DNA from: Holacanthus passer
Taxonomy: Eukaryota; Chordata; Actinopteri; Pomacanthidae
Length of the DNA: 64,000 bases
NCBI GenBank assembly: GCA_025331565.1
Contig: JAFREQ010000040.1
Span: 947,501-1,011,500 of the forward strand
Direction: 5' to 3'
Positions 38,501 to 51,721 of this stretch are shown piece by piece. Made by a program: the position numbers and the translations under genes. Numbering within the stretch: position 1 is the stretch's first letter; every line of letters begins with the position of its first letter. Under the pieces are notes generated by a model that ran no database searches, was not told the DNA's origin, and saw nothing but the letters and a program-made list of their open reading frames with translations.

Positions 38501-39950
38501 TCGAGAACCTCTCAGCAGAGCGACTCAGTTACACGCTGACAGTTGAGCTTCCTCTCGTGAAGCCCACACAGCGAGATATAGATGCACATGTTGAGCCGAA
38601 AATGGGATGAGTATATTTAGCATCTCTTCCTTTTGATGTTCTCCCCCTCTCTCCTCCCCCAGCATGCTTCTCTCTCTTTCCCATTCTAGCGCCATCGCCG
38701 TGCAGATAAGAAGCGCTTCTCCCTCCCAGAGGAAAGGAAATATCTGCAAGGACATTGTAAACACAGTAAACAGGGCACAACACCATTAAGTCGTCCGTGA
38801 CTCAGCGCTGGCACAGAGATCCTGAGCTGCTGCTTTTAACAGGAGCAGTATACTTGTCTTTAGAAAAAGAACAGCAATCTCAATACAGAACGTAAAGCAC
38901 ATTTGATGATATTGTGGCGTTCATGTGAAAATAAGCCCACTCAACCTCAGCTACAGGAAACAGTTTCTCTTCGTTGTTCTTCATGATCCATGCAGCGCTG
39001 TTTGATTTCAGCCCATCTCCTGAAAAATTAATAGCTCAAAAGGTCGAACGAAGGCACTCAAAACACCAAAGGATTGATTCGTGTGATGGGGCTGAAAACT
39101 GCAGCTTCTCCAAAATTAGAACCGTTTCTCATTCATTTGACTTTATTCTCCGTCTTCAAGTAAAAACACTTGATCAGCAATGTGACCTTCTGTGACTCTA
39201 TTTTGCTGCTTTCTAGAGTATTTTTAGAGCCCGTTTACCAGCGTTTAAATAGACCAGACAGAAACATAACAACAAGACAAGTTGCATTTTGAACAAGGGG
39301 TGGGATCATGAGGTTTCTGTCTTCTCAACTGGAAAAAGTCCATGTCCTGCTTTTTCTATGTCATCATCACAATCACCATTAGTATTGTTTTCTCTGTAAA
39401 GACATGAAAAGCACTGACTGAACGCAACATGTTCAGGCTCCGTCTCTGGGAGTTTCTGAAAAATGCTTCAGGGAGAGAAAGCCGTACTCTCAAGTAACAG
39501 GAGAGGCAGAGCTAAGAAAAAAAAGTGGGTACACAGAAAGAAAGAAATTACAACACTTTGAAGAAGAATAAGCAGTTCAACATGAAGTTATATAATCACA
39601 AGAGCGTATCAGAGGATGGAAATTAAATTTTCCTTTAATCCTTCACAAGAACCAATGAGGAAATGCAGCCATTTAACCCCTTTCTACAAATTACATCTTC
39701 TTTTTATTAGTGTGTTTTTGTGTTTTCCAATGTGAAAGGCTCTTTTATTCAACTACAGCATGAATCAACTTGCAGAGGTCTGATAGTTAGTTAAACCATC
39801 ACAGTGAACGTTTCATTTATTCGCCAACGCTGCAGTTGAATTAATGCAGTTGTAAGCGCATACTAATTTGTAAAGTCTGCACAGGATGAGCAAAAACGCA
39901 ATTCAAAACTTTTGGGATTAACTGAGTTCATGGCCTTTGTGTGATGGTGC
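34000..39950. other. intron 1 stretch, low in mobile elements, GC-rich part at 35.8-36.6 kb
   Basis: A 140-codon minus-strand frame at 33982-34404 matches nothing I know. At 35800-36600 the DNA is GC-rich and repeat-free (for example gggccgggccgcattgactc), which would fit a regulatory block. An (ATC)n run lies at 35550-35585. The rest, including 37000-39950, holds nothing I can name. Confidence 0.35.
35550..35585. repeat. (ATC)n trinucleotide repeat
   Basis: About 12 atc units with one accat interruption. Confidence 0.9.
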
Positions 39951-40230
39951 ACGTTTTAAGTGGATCAGAATGAATCAGCGGTTCAGAAGTGCATCATGTG
40001 TTTGTCTTAGAGCTGTGGCAGCAGTTGTGCCTAGGCTGGCTGGGTGAGCCTCCCCGTCGTTGCAGTGAATGGTGGCTCTGTTGCAGAACACCGAGCCCTG
40101 AGCCGTCTGACTGATCAGGAACACGAGGTCAGCACTTGATGTTCCCTTGACATTGTCTCAGTCTTATCTGAAAGCTTCCTCCCGTCATATGACTCACCGA
40201 TGGCGGCGGCTCAGTGTTCCTGTCGGGGTT

Positions 40231-40432
40231 GACATCTTTGAGGGGTCACCACTGTAAACACTAATTAAGCAAATGGGAAAACTCCAGTTAATGTGCATGT
40301 TGTCATGTGACCTGCCGCTGGGAATCTCTCCAGCTTCTTTTCAGGGACTCGCATCCTTATGGGCCACAGATGTAAAAACTAATTAAGTGAATGAAAAAAT
40401 AAAGTTTACGTACATGTCAGCAAGTCAAATGC
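40231..40432 (+). repeat. local duplication of an ~80-bp module with ctaattaag
   Basis: Module 1 (40231-40310) has gacatctttgaggggtcacc, tgtaaacactaattaag and aatgtgcatgt. Module 2 (about 40350-40432) has cgcatccttatgggccac, tgtaaaaactaattaag and acgtacatgt. They align at a spacing of about 120 bases with substantial divergence. Both keep the homeodomain-like core ctaattaag, which would fit a duplicated regulatory element, but function is not shown. Confidence 0.4.
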
Positions 40433-41990
40433 AATTTGAAGGGGGTGCTGTTGGAGGCTGTTGTCAACAGTCTTTGTTCCCAGTGAAGGACAAAACTAAG
40501 AACTTGCTGCAGTCAACTTTAAATCTACATTTGTAATAAACAAAATATAAAATTTTGGGTGGAGTATCAGTTGCAATGTTATGATGTGTCAAAATATCAT
40601 GTGGCCAGTCCAGAATATTTCACATGCATATCAAGTGAGAGTCACCAAAAAGCCACAGCTTATCTCTTCACGCTCCAAACACCCTCCCTAATTCCAGCTA
40701 GTCCCATCTGACCACACTTTTATATATAGTATATACATATGTGAGTGTTTTAGTGTCGGACTAACAGCTGTGAAGCAAACTCATGCTAAAGGATAGACTC
40801 TCTTTCCAACTGGACCAAATGAAGGACATTTCACACCCCACTTGCTCGACAGAGAAACTGCTCCAGAAGGTGGATGACAGGTACAGCGTCCACCCATTAT
40901 CCCGACCGTCACTCCCTTCCTGAACACAAACCGAGGTCAGAGGCAGTTCAAGGGTAATGGGAGCATCTGTTTGCATTCCAGGGCTGCTTCTCTGTTGCCT
41001 AAGTGGTCAGACAGTCAGTGTTTGTGAGTCCTGGAGGCACGTAACCTCCGCGTCCTCCTCTGAAGGGCAACGGGTCATCTGGTGAGGGGGAGAGGGTTAT
41101 CGTGGGGAAGGGGTGAGGGGGTGCGGTGGTGAAAGAGCACACTCCTCCGCCAAGAATAGCCATCACCCAAAACCCCCGAGGCGGGAGGAGGAGGAGGAAG
41201 CAGGCGCTGACACCCTACACTTGAGAAAGACTTAGTGCAAGGGGGGGTTACAGTAACAGGAGGAGCACAAGTGAGACCCTCTGTGGCATCCAGGGCTCAA
41301 GTAGATCCTGAAATGGTTGAGCTCTGACAGCCAATATGTAATATATCTGGGAAAATAGTACTAGAACATGTTGAGAATTTGAGTTTCTCTTTTGAAACTT
41401 TTGTTCTTTCAAAGTTGTTGAAACCTAAAAAGATTTGTTACAGGATTTGAAAAGATTCTGATAAGCAGGTTTGATACTGGATTAAAAATCAATCAAACGC
41501 TATTAGCTATATTGATGAGACCAAGCTACAAAGACAGAGTCATCCTGCAAATCCCAGCCCGGTTCTCCGGCCGGTCAGAAAAACAATAACAGCAGACCAA
41601 CTGCACCTGACTTTTAATCAGCTTAGCAGATAAGGAGAAGTAATAAAACGATATCACGTGCACCAATCTAAATTAGTAGTAAGTGTACATCCAGATATTC
41701 ACTCAGCTCAGTGACAGAGGAGAAGCTAACAGCAGGAACAAAGCCTTCAGTGCGGCGTGATGCTTGTCGGACTCGGTCACATACAGTCTCCCAGGCCTCC
41801 CTCATAAATCAATGCTATCCGGCTGGGGGGGTGGGGGGGGTGGAAGAGTGCCAACACTAAATCCAATTATAAAACGGGCTGGCACCACTCAGCCTGATGA
41901 CGGCGTCTACCTGAACCCCCGGGGGTGACAGCAGAACTGGGGTGCCAGCTTCAACTGTGGCAGCAGAGAGGAGGAGAATCAGCAGAGGAC

Positions 41991-41991
<1 letters not shown>

Positions 41992-42026
<35 letters not shown>
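41992..42026. repeat. (GT)n microsatellite
   Basis: About 17 GT units. Confidence 0.95.
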
Positions 42027-42027
<1 letters not shown>

Positions 42028-43201
42028 TTGTTTAGGAGTCAATGTGTGTATTTGTTACAATCAACAGGGTTAGTCGAGTGGTTCCTGGTAGGAGTGTGTG
42101 TTTTTGTGGCGCGCTGCCAGAGGCACATATCTGAGTAGAGCACTATGGGCGCCAGGCGCCAGCTGAACCTTTTTTATTTCAGCCCGCTGCTGCAACTGCC
42201 GGTCAACTTGACTGCACCCTGGCACCTGTCTCACATACATACACCCACCCACAACGTGAAAATGCACACAACAGAGGCAAATGCATGTATGCATGAATGA
42301 AGAGGCTCACATTAATCTGCAGCACCTGTCAAGGATTTACCATGAATGACTGTGTTAAAGTATAGGAGGGAGACACCTCTAATATCCTGACGCCACAAGT
42401 CGTGACCTTTCCTTCTCTGCTCGAAGACTAAAGCTCAAGACAGCAGCGGGGAAGTACAGTACAGACAACTGAGCTGCAGACCAATTCTCTCAAACCGCAC
42501 ATTCACTGACCTGGTAAAAAAACGAAAAAGCCAACCGCTTTTTGAGCCTTACCATGACCCTAAAGGCTAGTCTAAACGTGGACATAAAATTAATGCTTCA
42601 CCACCGAGTGGGAGAGCAAGAGGAAGAGTGAAAAACCTTGAAATGTGCTTTTAGAGCCTCGTGCGCTGCTCTCTTAAGCGAGCGAGAGCCCACACAGCAT
42701 CCCTATTAAATGAGCAATTTCAGGAGCGACTGTGTTTTATGAAAGCTGCTCTAAAGTGTGTCCCTGCCTCCCTGCCGGCTGCCAAGGTTACAGCAATCAA
42801 TTGAGGATCTAAAGTAGCCCGCAGGAGGACAGGTAGTCAGAGAGGCCACTGACTGACATTGTCTGTAAGTGTGCCGTAACTGCCGGTCTACGTGTACTGT
42901 GTAATGTATCGTACACACAGGACGGTGGCTGTTGTCCTTAGACCTGTAGGCTGAACCTTAAAGAAGGCCACAGAATAACAGGCAATTACCAATCCAACAG
43001 TAAAAAGGCTGATACAAGACGAGGTCAACTCCTTAGACTGCAAAATATCTGACAAGGCTTTGACCTATTTTACACCTTTCATGGATCTCATATACAAATT
43101 GTGCCGACATCTGATGTTGCTGGATTGTATTTGCAGCAGGCATTCAAATACCTTTTTAATATGCAGCCTGATATCTGACCCTCTCTCCAAAACATATGCT
43201 G

Positions 43202-43202
<1 letters not shown>

Positions 43203-43234
<32 letters not shown>
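43203..43234. repeat. (CA)n microsatellite
   Basis: About 16 CA units. Confidence 0.95.
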
Positions 43235-43236
<2 letters not shown>

Positions 43237-44823
43237 ACTCTCTCATATTATCAACGCCCATCAAAATTGACAAGATGATTGCTCCACATCAATTCTGACA
43301 ACCCTGACTCACGTTTGACAACAGTGCTCTGCAACTTCCTGTCCAATTTGCTTTTTCTGGTTGCATTCATGAATAAAATCGTGTATTCATTTACGTATCC
43401 CTTTATATGTTTTCTGCATATTCAGTTGGATTATCAGGTGTTCAATGGATTTTCACCTACTTTCTAAAACATATAAGAAACGCAACTGGAAAGTGAGCTG
43501 TTTATTTCTACTGCTGCAAACAGTTTGGCTCTTGTGAAAGTTATGCTGTTTATGAATAAAACTGAAGCCACCAAACTACCAAGGATGGTGACAGAGTGAA
43601 AATCAACAGGCCAGTTTGGACACTGACCAGAGTTTTTTAATAGCCCAGTCCAACCTCAGCATGCAACTCCAGCCTACAGGGCTGGGTCCAGGCCTGGCTC
43701 TGATTTAACTGTGCCCCAGATTTCCTCTCCCTCCCAGGCTAACACCTGGACAGGATCTGGAAGCAGCAGCAGTCTTCCAGGTCTGGACAAAAACATCCCT
43801 GCCCGCTCTATCCGCAATCACCTCATAACGTTGGACTCGGCATCTGCCACCAATGCAAAGCTATGTAAGAAATTTCTGTCTTTGTCCAACCTGAGCGAGA
43901 GGGGGGGGGAAAAGCATTAATTAAAATTTTGTGTGACAAGACAGGAAAGTTGTTGTTGCTGCCAAAGTGAAGTGTTTGACATGTTCCATATGACTCAGGT
44001 CAAAGCTTTGCTACTAAACTTTGTCTCCTCTCCTTTAATCACAGATATAAATGCAGACATACTGTGTTGATTAGCTTTAGGAAAACCACAGAGCCTCTTG
44101 CCTGTTACCGACCGGCCCACAATCCCAGTCCTTAGCTCTCCCCATATGAGCTTGTGGGATCCCTAACATTTGTGACAACGACAGAAAGCAGACACTCAAG
44201 GCCAAAGCCTCGCAGTTAAATGTCATTTATACACAAAAATCACGAAAGAAGTGGAACAAGCCTTTGAGAGAACCCATTTTGGGCCGTGGCTGCGATTTGG
44301 AGCAAGCTCTCTAAAATAAATGTGGGCTAAATGAAAATGAGGACGACGTGACATGATGGACTTTGCCCAACATAGATGGATTTGTCTCTTGATGGCCGAT
44401 ACAATAACTTAAGTAGGCGCTTCTCAGAATAGAAGCCCCATAGATCAACCACCTAGCAACAAAAGTGGAAAATCATGCTGACCCAATTAGTGCCGACTCT
44501 CAGCAGAGTATCGTTACGGCCCGCGTAAGTTCACTTCAGTCCAGGAAAATGGTTCCCCTGGTTCTGATGGAGAGTCTTGTTGTTGTTGTTATTATTATCT
44601 TCCCCTAGTTTTGCTCCAAGGCGTAAAGACTAACTTTGGCCCCTGGGAGCCGCTACTACAATCTTCAGGCAAAATCATTCTTAACACTGTATCACTCATT
44701 ATTCATCCTCTTTTCCTATCCCTTCTCTTTTCTCCCTTTCGGCAAGTCGACTGCTTCTTCATCATTTTCTAAAGACTTTTAAGAAAATGCCCTCACTTAC
44801 ATGCCGACATCCAACTATTGGTC

Positions 44824-44841
44824 TTTTTTTTTTTTTTTTTT
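44824..44841. repeat. poly(T) tract
   Basis: About 18 T, followed by cctgcag. On the plus strand this resembles a splice acceptor (pyrimidine run plus ctgcag), but no coding exon follows. Confidence 0.85.
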
Positions 44842-45499
44842 CCTGCAGAGAGAGGTACAATAATTATATAATAATAAGATCAAATGTTGAATATGATGGG
44901 TTTTATATTCTAATAGCATAGCACATTTTGCAGTAGTGTTTAGCAGCTGTGTATACTGCATATTTCCTCGTGCCATGAACACAGCTTCACAGCCACGGCA
45001 CAAAAATATAATCATAAAATCTAAAATTTACATCAACAAAAAATCTATTCAATCAATTCTGTAACCAAGAGTTATCTTTCCAACAAACATCAGCCAGATC
45101 AGTTTCATACGTTTTTGAAGTTGCAGCAACGCACTCAGGAGGACTCTGAGGAGATCAAAAGTTCAAGAGTCCCAATCTTGAAAACATCCCATATGTTTAC
45201 ACTGAGATTCGCAACGGCCCCTTGTTGTAATCACGGTCCTGCATTTAAGATCATTTGTGCATGTGATGATGACAGGGAAGTCCGAGGTAAATGAAACATC
45301 TAAGTACAACTCTGCAGATAAACAACACCAAACAATACAGCTTTTGTTTGTAACACAGAGCTCGAGTGCCGAGGCTGATGTGGTGGTTTGGCGAGAGAGG
45401 ACGGGCGTACGTTTCACACTTAGTGCAGCAAACACAAGCATGACGACAGCGCGTGCTGGAGACGCTTACAGCATCCTGGCCAGTCCAGGCTACGGCGAC

Positions 45500-45600
45500 G
45501 AAACTTTGCTTCTGATTAATCTACCAATTATTTTTTTCAATTCCTCAATTATTCATTTAGCATAATAAATTATGCCATAGTCCATTCTTGGCAATGTCTT
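45500..45600. repeat. possible dispersed-repeat relic ('gattaatctaccaattatt')
   Basis: The words gattaatctaccaattattt, tcaattcctcaattattc and tagcataataaattatg resemble the fish repeat 'gattaatcgaccaattattt...cgattaatcgattatt...'. Low sequence complexity makes the similarity weak. Confidence 0.25.
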
Positions 45601-45799
45601 AAACTGGACTAGTTTGTCAAGCCAGTCAAAAAAAAGTATGCAATTTATAAAGTCATGAAATGGGAAAAAATGAAGCTCATATTTCAAATGTGATTGATTG
45701 AGGCACTAGTCGAGTCATCGATCTCCAACTGTTTTCACTCTCTGCAGTTTTTAGTTCTCTAGTATGTTTGTCAAGTTAATACACAGGAAAAAATTAACA

Positions 45800-47370
45800 A
45801 CACTGTCTGCTCTGCTTATTATAAACTCCGGCCATAAAACAATCGTGGCCTCTTTTATGGCACCAACTCTCAATCACTGCACCGTAAACAGAGGACTCAG
45901 CCAGCCATGGGCCCTTATCAGGCACTGCTGAGCTCAGTTCTATTCTGAAGGTGCTGTTATGAAACACTGAGTGGGAGTTGTAGTATTATACATAGCTGCC
46001 TGTGTAGGCCAACTCTTTAATCAGTCACTGTAATTGCCGGGATGGACTTTGAACCACAGACATATTTGTCTCCGCTTTTCATCCATGGCTAAACAACTAA
46101 GGGGAGGGAGGCAGCAAGCGCTCGGGCCCCGGCCGTGCACGGCTCCTGGCTCGGCCCCGCGAGCAGCCAAGCATGGAGGAGCGACGGAGGGGTCACAAAC
46201 CGAAGAAAGAGTTTTGACCGAGGGTGGGACGGAGAGGGAGAGGCGAGGAATGGAGGGGGTGGAGTGGCTCAGAATGAGGGAAGAAGGGAGTGCAGAGGCG
46301 GCGAACGGAGGGGACATGATGGTACACAAGTCCCCGGTGGCAGATTGAGTGCTTTTAGGAGCCCAAACAGGGCTCTCCTCTGAATACTAAGACCTTTCAT
46401 AGAGGCAACACTGCTACAGAGACGCAACTCCAAAGCCTCTCCTTTGAGGCCCCTGCGATATACGGGGCTTTCAACTGCTTGTGCAAGAGTAGGTCTAATT
46501 GGAAGTCGAAGCTATACAAGGAGGGGGTTAGGGAGGCGGGAGCGGAGAAGCTAAGGAGAAGAAGAGAGGCAAGGAGGGGTGCTTGATTTAAGAGGCCATT
46601 GTTTTAACAAGTACATTCTGCCTCCCCCTCCTTTCTCCTCATGGCCTCCCCTTCAGATGCCCACACTCCACAGAGTCAAAAGGCGGCGTTTAGCCCCTGT
46701 GAACGAAGAGGGGCTGGGCTTGTTTTGACACTTTGTCCTCCTTGGCTTCTGTGAAAAGGCCCCGCTTCTATGGGCCACTCGAGTTCATTAGGGAGTGCAG
46801 CGCTTTCAGTCGCGTCCCCATTCCGGCTCCAGACCTCAATGGGGCCTCCAAAGCCCTTCACTGTTTGTATAATAAAGACCCTCACCACCTCCACAACTAC
46901 CACCTCCATTCCCTTCATCACAAGCTTGGCTGAGTTAGTGTCTGTAGGGTAAGGGTGCATTGAAAGAAAATGGTGAAGAAGAAAGAGTGTGGGGGGGATG
47001 GAAAGAAGAAGCATAAGCATGAAGACAGATGGCAGAGAAGAAGACGTGGGAGAAACATGTCTTTGAAGTATGAATTACACAGGTACACAGCGCTTCACCT
47101 GCGTCTAGCTGTGAGGCGAGCGCGCTCGAGCAGGTCGAGCTTTGTGTGTTTGTTTGTGTGTGTGCGGAGAATCGGGTTTCAGCTCTCACACTTTCGGGTG
47201 ACATCACTGTGCGTCAGTATCGAGGGGACAAAAGTGAGAGATGTCACTCTAGAAGGGCAAAGGCACTCTGAGATCATACGAGCCCTGAGGAAGTCTCAGC
47301 TGCCTGTGTGTGTCTGTGTGTGTGTGGAGCCACATTTGGAGATAGTTACTGTAAAAGTGGGGTGATTGTA
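45800..47370. other. intron 1 stretch with GC-rich, repeat-poor core (46.0-46.9 kb)
   Basis: Bases 46020-46350 and 46610-46930 are GC-rich and free of microsatellites. Frames of about 100 codons overlap on both strands, with low-complexity Arg/Gly or Ser/Pro content typical of chance. It is a candidate region for conserved non-coding elements. Confidence 0.3.
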
Positions 47371-48089
47371 AACCTCAGTTTTCTGCCAGCTAGCAGTTAG
47401 TTAGCTATAGTATGGTATGTCCCTGTTTACATTAAAATCTAGACTGTACCAAAGTCACATGAAAGTGTCTGTCATGAACTTGGGATGACTGTGGAAACTG
47501 GCTACATTATACATGCTTCAGTTTCATCCACAGGATCTTGATTATGTTATTTTCATTGTAAAATTCAAAAAGTCTAAAATGAGACTTCACAGCGATCCTC
47601 TTTAATCTTCATAGCCAAACATTGGACAGACTCTGAAGCCTATTGAAGTTGGAGTCAGGCTTTTTGTTTGAGTGTGTCTGAGATTTCTCTGGACGCGTTT
47701 TTAATTCCACAGGTGCTGTAGCGTGCCTCCTACTGTTTCAACAGCTCAAGGGACATCAGATATGCAGCAGGTGCTTCCCTGCAGTTGTAGCGTCTCTGAG
47801 AGATGTGGGAGGGAAAGGCGACACGGATACACCATGTGCTCATACTGTACGCAGTGCCATCAAAAGTCATCCAAGTCCATTCAGCTGTTTTTCTGCAGAG
47901 CTGAGTGACATATCAATGTCAGCTGGTGCGTGGACAGCAGCTCACATCAGATCCGAATCCTAATGAACCTAATCACAGTCGTCAGTCATTAACAACTGAT
48001 CAGATGTCTGGGCCTCCTGTTAAAACAATCAGCCTGATTCAATTAACGCACAGTTCAGCCAATTAGATTGCTATAATTGGATTTTACTT

Positions 48090-48346
48090 TGTTTGCTTTA
48101 AATTTGTACTTTATTTTGCCTGTACTGTGAAAGTCCAACCTCTGTACGGGGCAGCACCACTCCAAGAAGATAACTGTGAACGACCCCCGGAAATCGGGGC
48201 TTCGACTGACTGAGATCCTGCGAGAGCTCTGTCACCCCGAGCCCGGCGCTGCCATACTTTACCTGTGACCTAAATAAATTCTACATTTGTGAACTGAAGA
48301 GTTCTCCGGTTCGTTCTTGGGCTTCCAACTAAAGAATCAGGTTAAC
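48090..48346 (+). mobile_element. candidate LTR fragment (LTR retrotransposon)
   Basis: This block has the composition of the 3' half of an LTR. A GC-rich stretch (cccccggaaatcggggcttc, gagagctctgtcaccccgag) leads to aataaa at 48272, then gaactgaagagttctccgg and ttcgttcttgggcttcc, a U5-like end near aacaag. The GC-rich 'solo-LTR' texture contrasts with the AT-rich flanks. No gag/pol frame, second LTR or target-site duplication was identified, so it is at most a solo LTR. The type (gypsy, ERV or other) is not determined. Confidence 0.4.
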
Positions 48347-49614
48347 AAGATGCAAAATGGAAGAGAAGTTGATTAGCTCTATTCAAAGCTTCATATTTCT
48401 CTGTAAATTTATGCAACTAACATTTTTGAACTACAGGATTCATTTATATTTCTCTGCACAGGCACATCAGACCTCCACCTTAAGTCCATTAGGTTGCTCA
48501 CAGTGTGAATGGGACAGACAGGACCTGTTGATGTGTTACAGGATTGAACACTCACCGGTGTGTGTTGGGGAGAGAGAGTGTGTGGGGGGTCTCGGTCAAA
48601 TCATATCACACTCTAATCTTATCTGAAGCTGGAACTGGAAGCTGTGAGTGTTTGTGTGTGTTCCTGAACATATGGCTGAACAGGCTCTTGCCTGCATACA
48701 GGCATGTTGAAGGAGGTGAGGAGCCTTCATTCAGGCACCTTTTGGAGGTGATCTATGAGACAGCTGCAGGCCCCCATCTGCAGGACCCCCACTGGTGAAC
48801 AGAGAGGGTGGGCAGGATGGTTAAAGACGGTGACCATTAAGCAACCTGGAAGAGTTTAAGATGTTGAGCGTGAGAGGCGCAGAGATATGATCAGGAAAAC
48901 AGAAAAAGGAGGAAAACAACCCAGTGTGAGAATAAAGGCAGCTCAGTTTCAAACACTAAAAAATACCTGGAAAGCATGTACCAGAAGAAGAGAAACGGTC
49001 ATGCAGCCCTGAGCTCTGAGTATCAAATACTCACCTCCTGTAACCTTGAAATGTGGCTCTGCAAAGTTTGCAGCTTGCACAGTAGTTTTAGTCAGCTTGG
49101 AATCACAGTGCAATGGTGACCCAGAGCCACAGCGAAACCCTGACAAATGTCTCAAAATATGCTACTAGACACAAAAGCTCCACCTAAAGAAGCACATTTC
49201 ACAGTTTTCTGGTGAGGCAACTGGTGTTTGGAACTTATAGATCCGCAAAGAAGGAGTTCATCGATTTCGCCGCAGGAGTGTTTTGATGCCTTTTTTTTTG
49301 CCGTGATTGGAACCGTTGTGAATCAGGCTGAAAGAGGAAGAAACAAGCTGCAAACATTTTGAACCCTACGGGCAGCGAGTGTTTAATACTCGAAACATAG
49401 ATTTTCACAGAGAAAGACTTGCCAAATACTAATGGAAAGGAAGCGAGTGTGTGTGTGTTCAACCAGTCAGTTGGCTCAAGATGAATATTATGGAGAAACA
49501 AAAAGCAGAGTCACAGCTCTGACATCAATTAACAGAAAAAGCCTCATCTGCCCCCTTCGACGAGGCCACACAGAGGGAAGGCTGTTTGTGAGCCGTAGTA
49601 GAAAGCATGTATGC

Positions 49615-49640
49615 ACGCACACGCACACACACACACACAC
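49615..49640. repeat. (CA)n microsatellite, impure
   Basis: A CA run with cgca interruptions at its left end. Confidence 0.85.
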
Positions 49641-51284
49641 TTAGTCCATGACCTCAACATAGCGAATGAGGCCATGTCCAGTTAGTAAGGAAGCCTCTGT
49701 GTCTCTGTCTGTCTGGTTATTTATATCCATAAGCAGTTGGGTACTGTAGTTTTTAGCAAACATTACTCAAACATGGAAACACTGAGCGCTTGTTGGAGAC
49801 TATTTTCAGCAGCAGATTAACATACATTCAATGCCCCACAGAGAATCTAGTGTCAAAGGTGTGTGTGAGATTGAGATAATGGAGGAACATGTCAACTATA
49901 ATAGAGCTCTTTGGCACAGAGTAAAAAGTTATATCAGGCTTCGGTGACACAGGCGACACTTAAAAGGATCAATTTGTTGTTGTTTTTGATCTTTTCAGGG
50001 GATTTGTTGAGAGCAAATATAGTAGAATATCACCATATTTCAAACTTTTCTAAAAGTTTGCTCACAATCTTGCAAATCAAAAACATCCCAGACAAATACT
50101 GCTCGTTAAGTTCATGATGTAACGGCTCATAAAGATAAAACAGAGCTTCATCAGTTGTTGAACATCCAACAAAGAGATATTAATGTTTGATTGTTGCCTA
50201 TAAAAAAAATCCAACTTTCTGAACTGGCCTAAGATTGATTAGTCACCCCCTCCCCAAGAAATGACAAAGGGACGACTGTCTTGCATTGAAAACGTGTTCA
50301 GATGTCTCTATTGCTCACAGACTAAAGTCATCTCCAAACCATATGTTTCTGTGTGTGGCCCACTGTGCAGCCTCAGCTATTAGACACGCTGAAAATATGG
50401 CTGCACAAATGTCGCCACTCTGTAAAGGCTGAACCCATACAGACACTGGCATCAGACAAATGTCTTCTTTTTGTCTGCAAAGAGGAGCCCATGATGTCTT
50501 GGTTACGGAGACAATACACAAGAATAAGTGGCTTATTTTTAATGCATGGCTGAAACCACATTCAGGGACGGGAAGAGGCCTTTCGTCGCAAAAATCCGTC
50601 AAAGCCACGATCAATTCACACTGATGTCTTTTTCCAAATTTTCCAGAATTTCATTAACGTTCCTGCAGATGCACCCCCCTGAAGTCACAGTGAGAAAGGA
50701 GCGAAGCCTCTGAAGAATTGAGTTACTATGGATCTGTAAGAGCGTGCGTCCTTCAAAATGTCTTTGTGTCCCTGCCCCCCTCCCCTGGTTGTGCTCAGAC
50801 AGCGAGTCTCCAGCCCTGCTTATCTTTCTGTCCTCTACAGCAGACCCCCGCTGAGACAGAGAACCAGAGTTTATTACAGTCTCCAATAATCTGCAACCCC
50901 TGAGGAACTTGGATTCATACTACATGGCCTAAAAAATGACAAACGTCTCTTTCGATACCAAACCTCTGCGGTGACGTGGCCTGAATTTCATATTGCAAAA
51001 ATTTCACAGTATCACAGCACACTTGTTGTACTGGTGATTTCATTTGACAAACGTCTACCCTGTGGGCAAATCTCTTGTGTTATTTGAGGTATCAGATTCA
51101 AATTCTGTGCAACCTTATTGTCAAAATGTGATCGGAATCTGTCTGTAGAACTTTTTTTGTTCTTACAGAAATTTTCAATAAACTTAAATTCTGTTTTGCA
51201 TGTTTTAAAGACAATGTGGTTGCTGATATTACCAGTTGAGAATGGGTCACATTTATGTAACACGTTGTGTTTTGTTCACCTTCA

Positions 51285-51440
51285 CACTCCACAACTGCTC
51301 TGCCATTCGGAGCAACTTGGGGTCTAGTATGTTGCCACAGGACACTTCACCATGTGGACAGGAGGAGGTAGGGATCAAACCATCAAGCTTACAATTACAT
51401 GCAATCTGTATAACATGAACCACAGCTGAGCCAACACTGA
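51285..51440 (+). repeat. dispersed-repeat relic ('ggacacttc...gtggacaggagga')
   Basis: The ordered words cattcggagcaacttggggt, gttgccacaggacacttcac, catgtggacaggaggagg, agggatcaaacca and ctgagcc match a widespread fish repeat (caacttggggttcagtgtcttgccc...aaggacacttcgacatgtgg...cgaaccaccgacc...ctgagccacagccg). The copy is diverged and has no ORF. Confidence 0.55.
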
Positions 51441-51721
51441 CTGATCATCAGAAAAACTGTAAATGGGCCAGAGTTAGGCTAATTTTCATTGGTTGCCTCT
51501 GGCTAGATGTTAAAATAGATGCATATTAATTATCTGGCTTTCTGTTGGTCGAAGAACAAGAAGTTTAACAGCACTTTATATTCCCACAAACATCAGGTCA
51601 TTTAAATGAACAAACACACACAGGTGGCAGCAAAAGCACTATAACAGAATTAAACCGCACAGATTTGGATCATTTGTGTTGCTTCTCCTCCGACCGCTGC
51701 TCTCCACACTGACGGCTGCCA

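Noticed and set aside
44820..44850. Splice-acceptor-like poly(T) followed by cctgcag on the plus strand
   Set aside because: No coding exon or donor follows, and the tract is explained as a simple poly(T) run.
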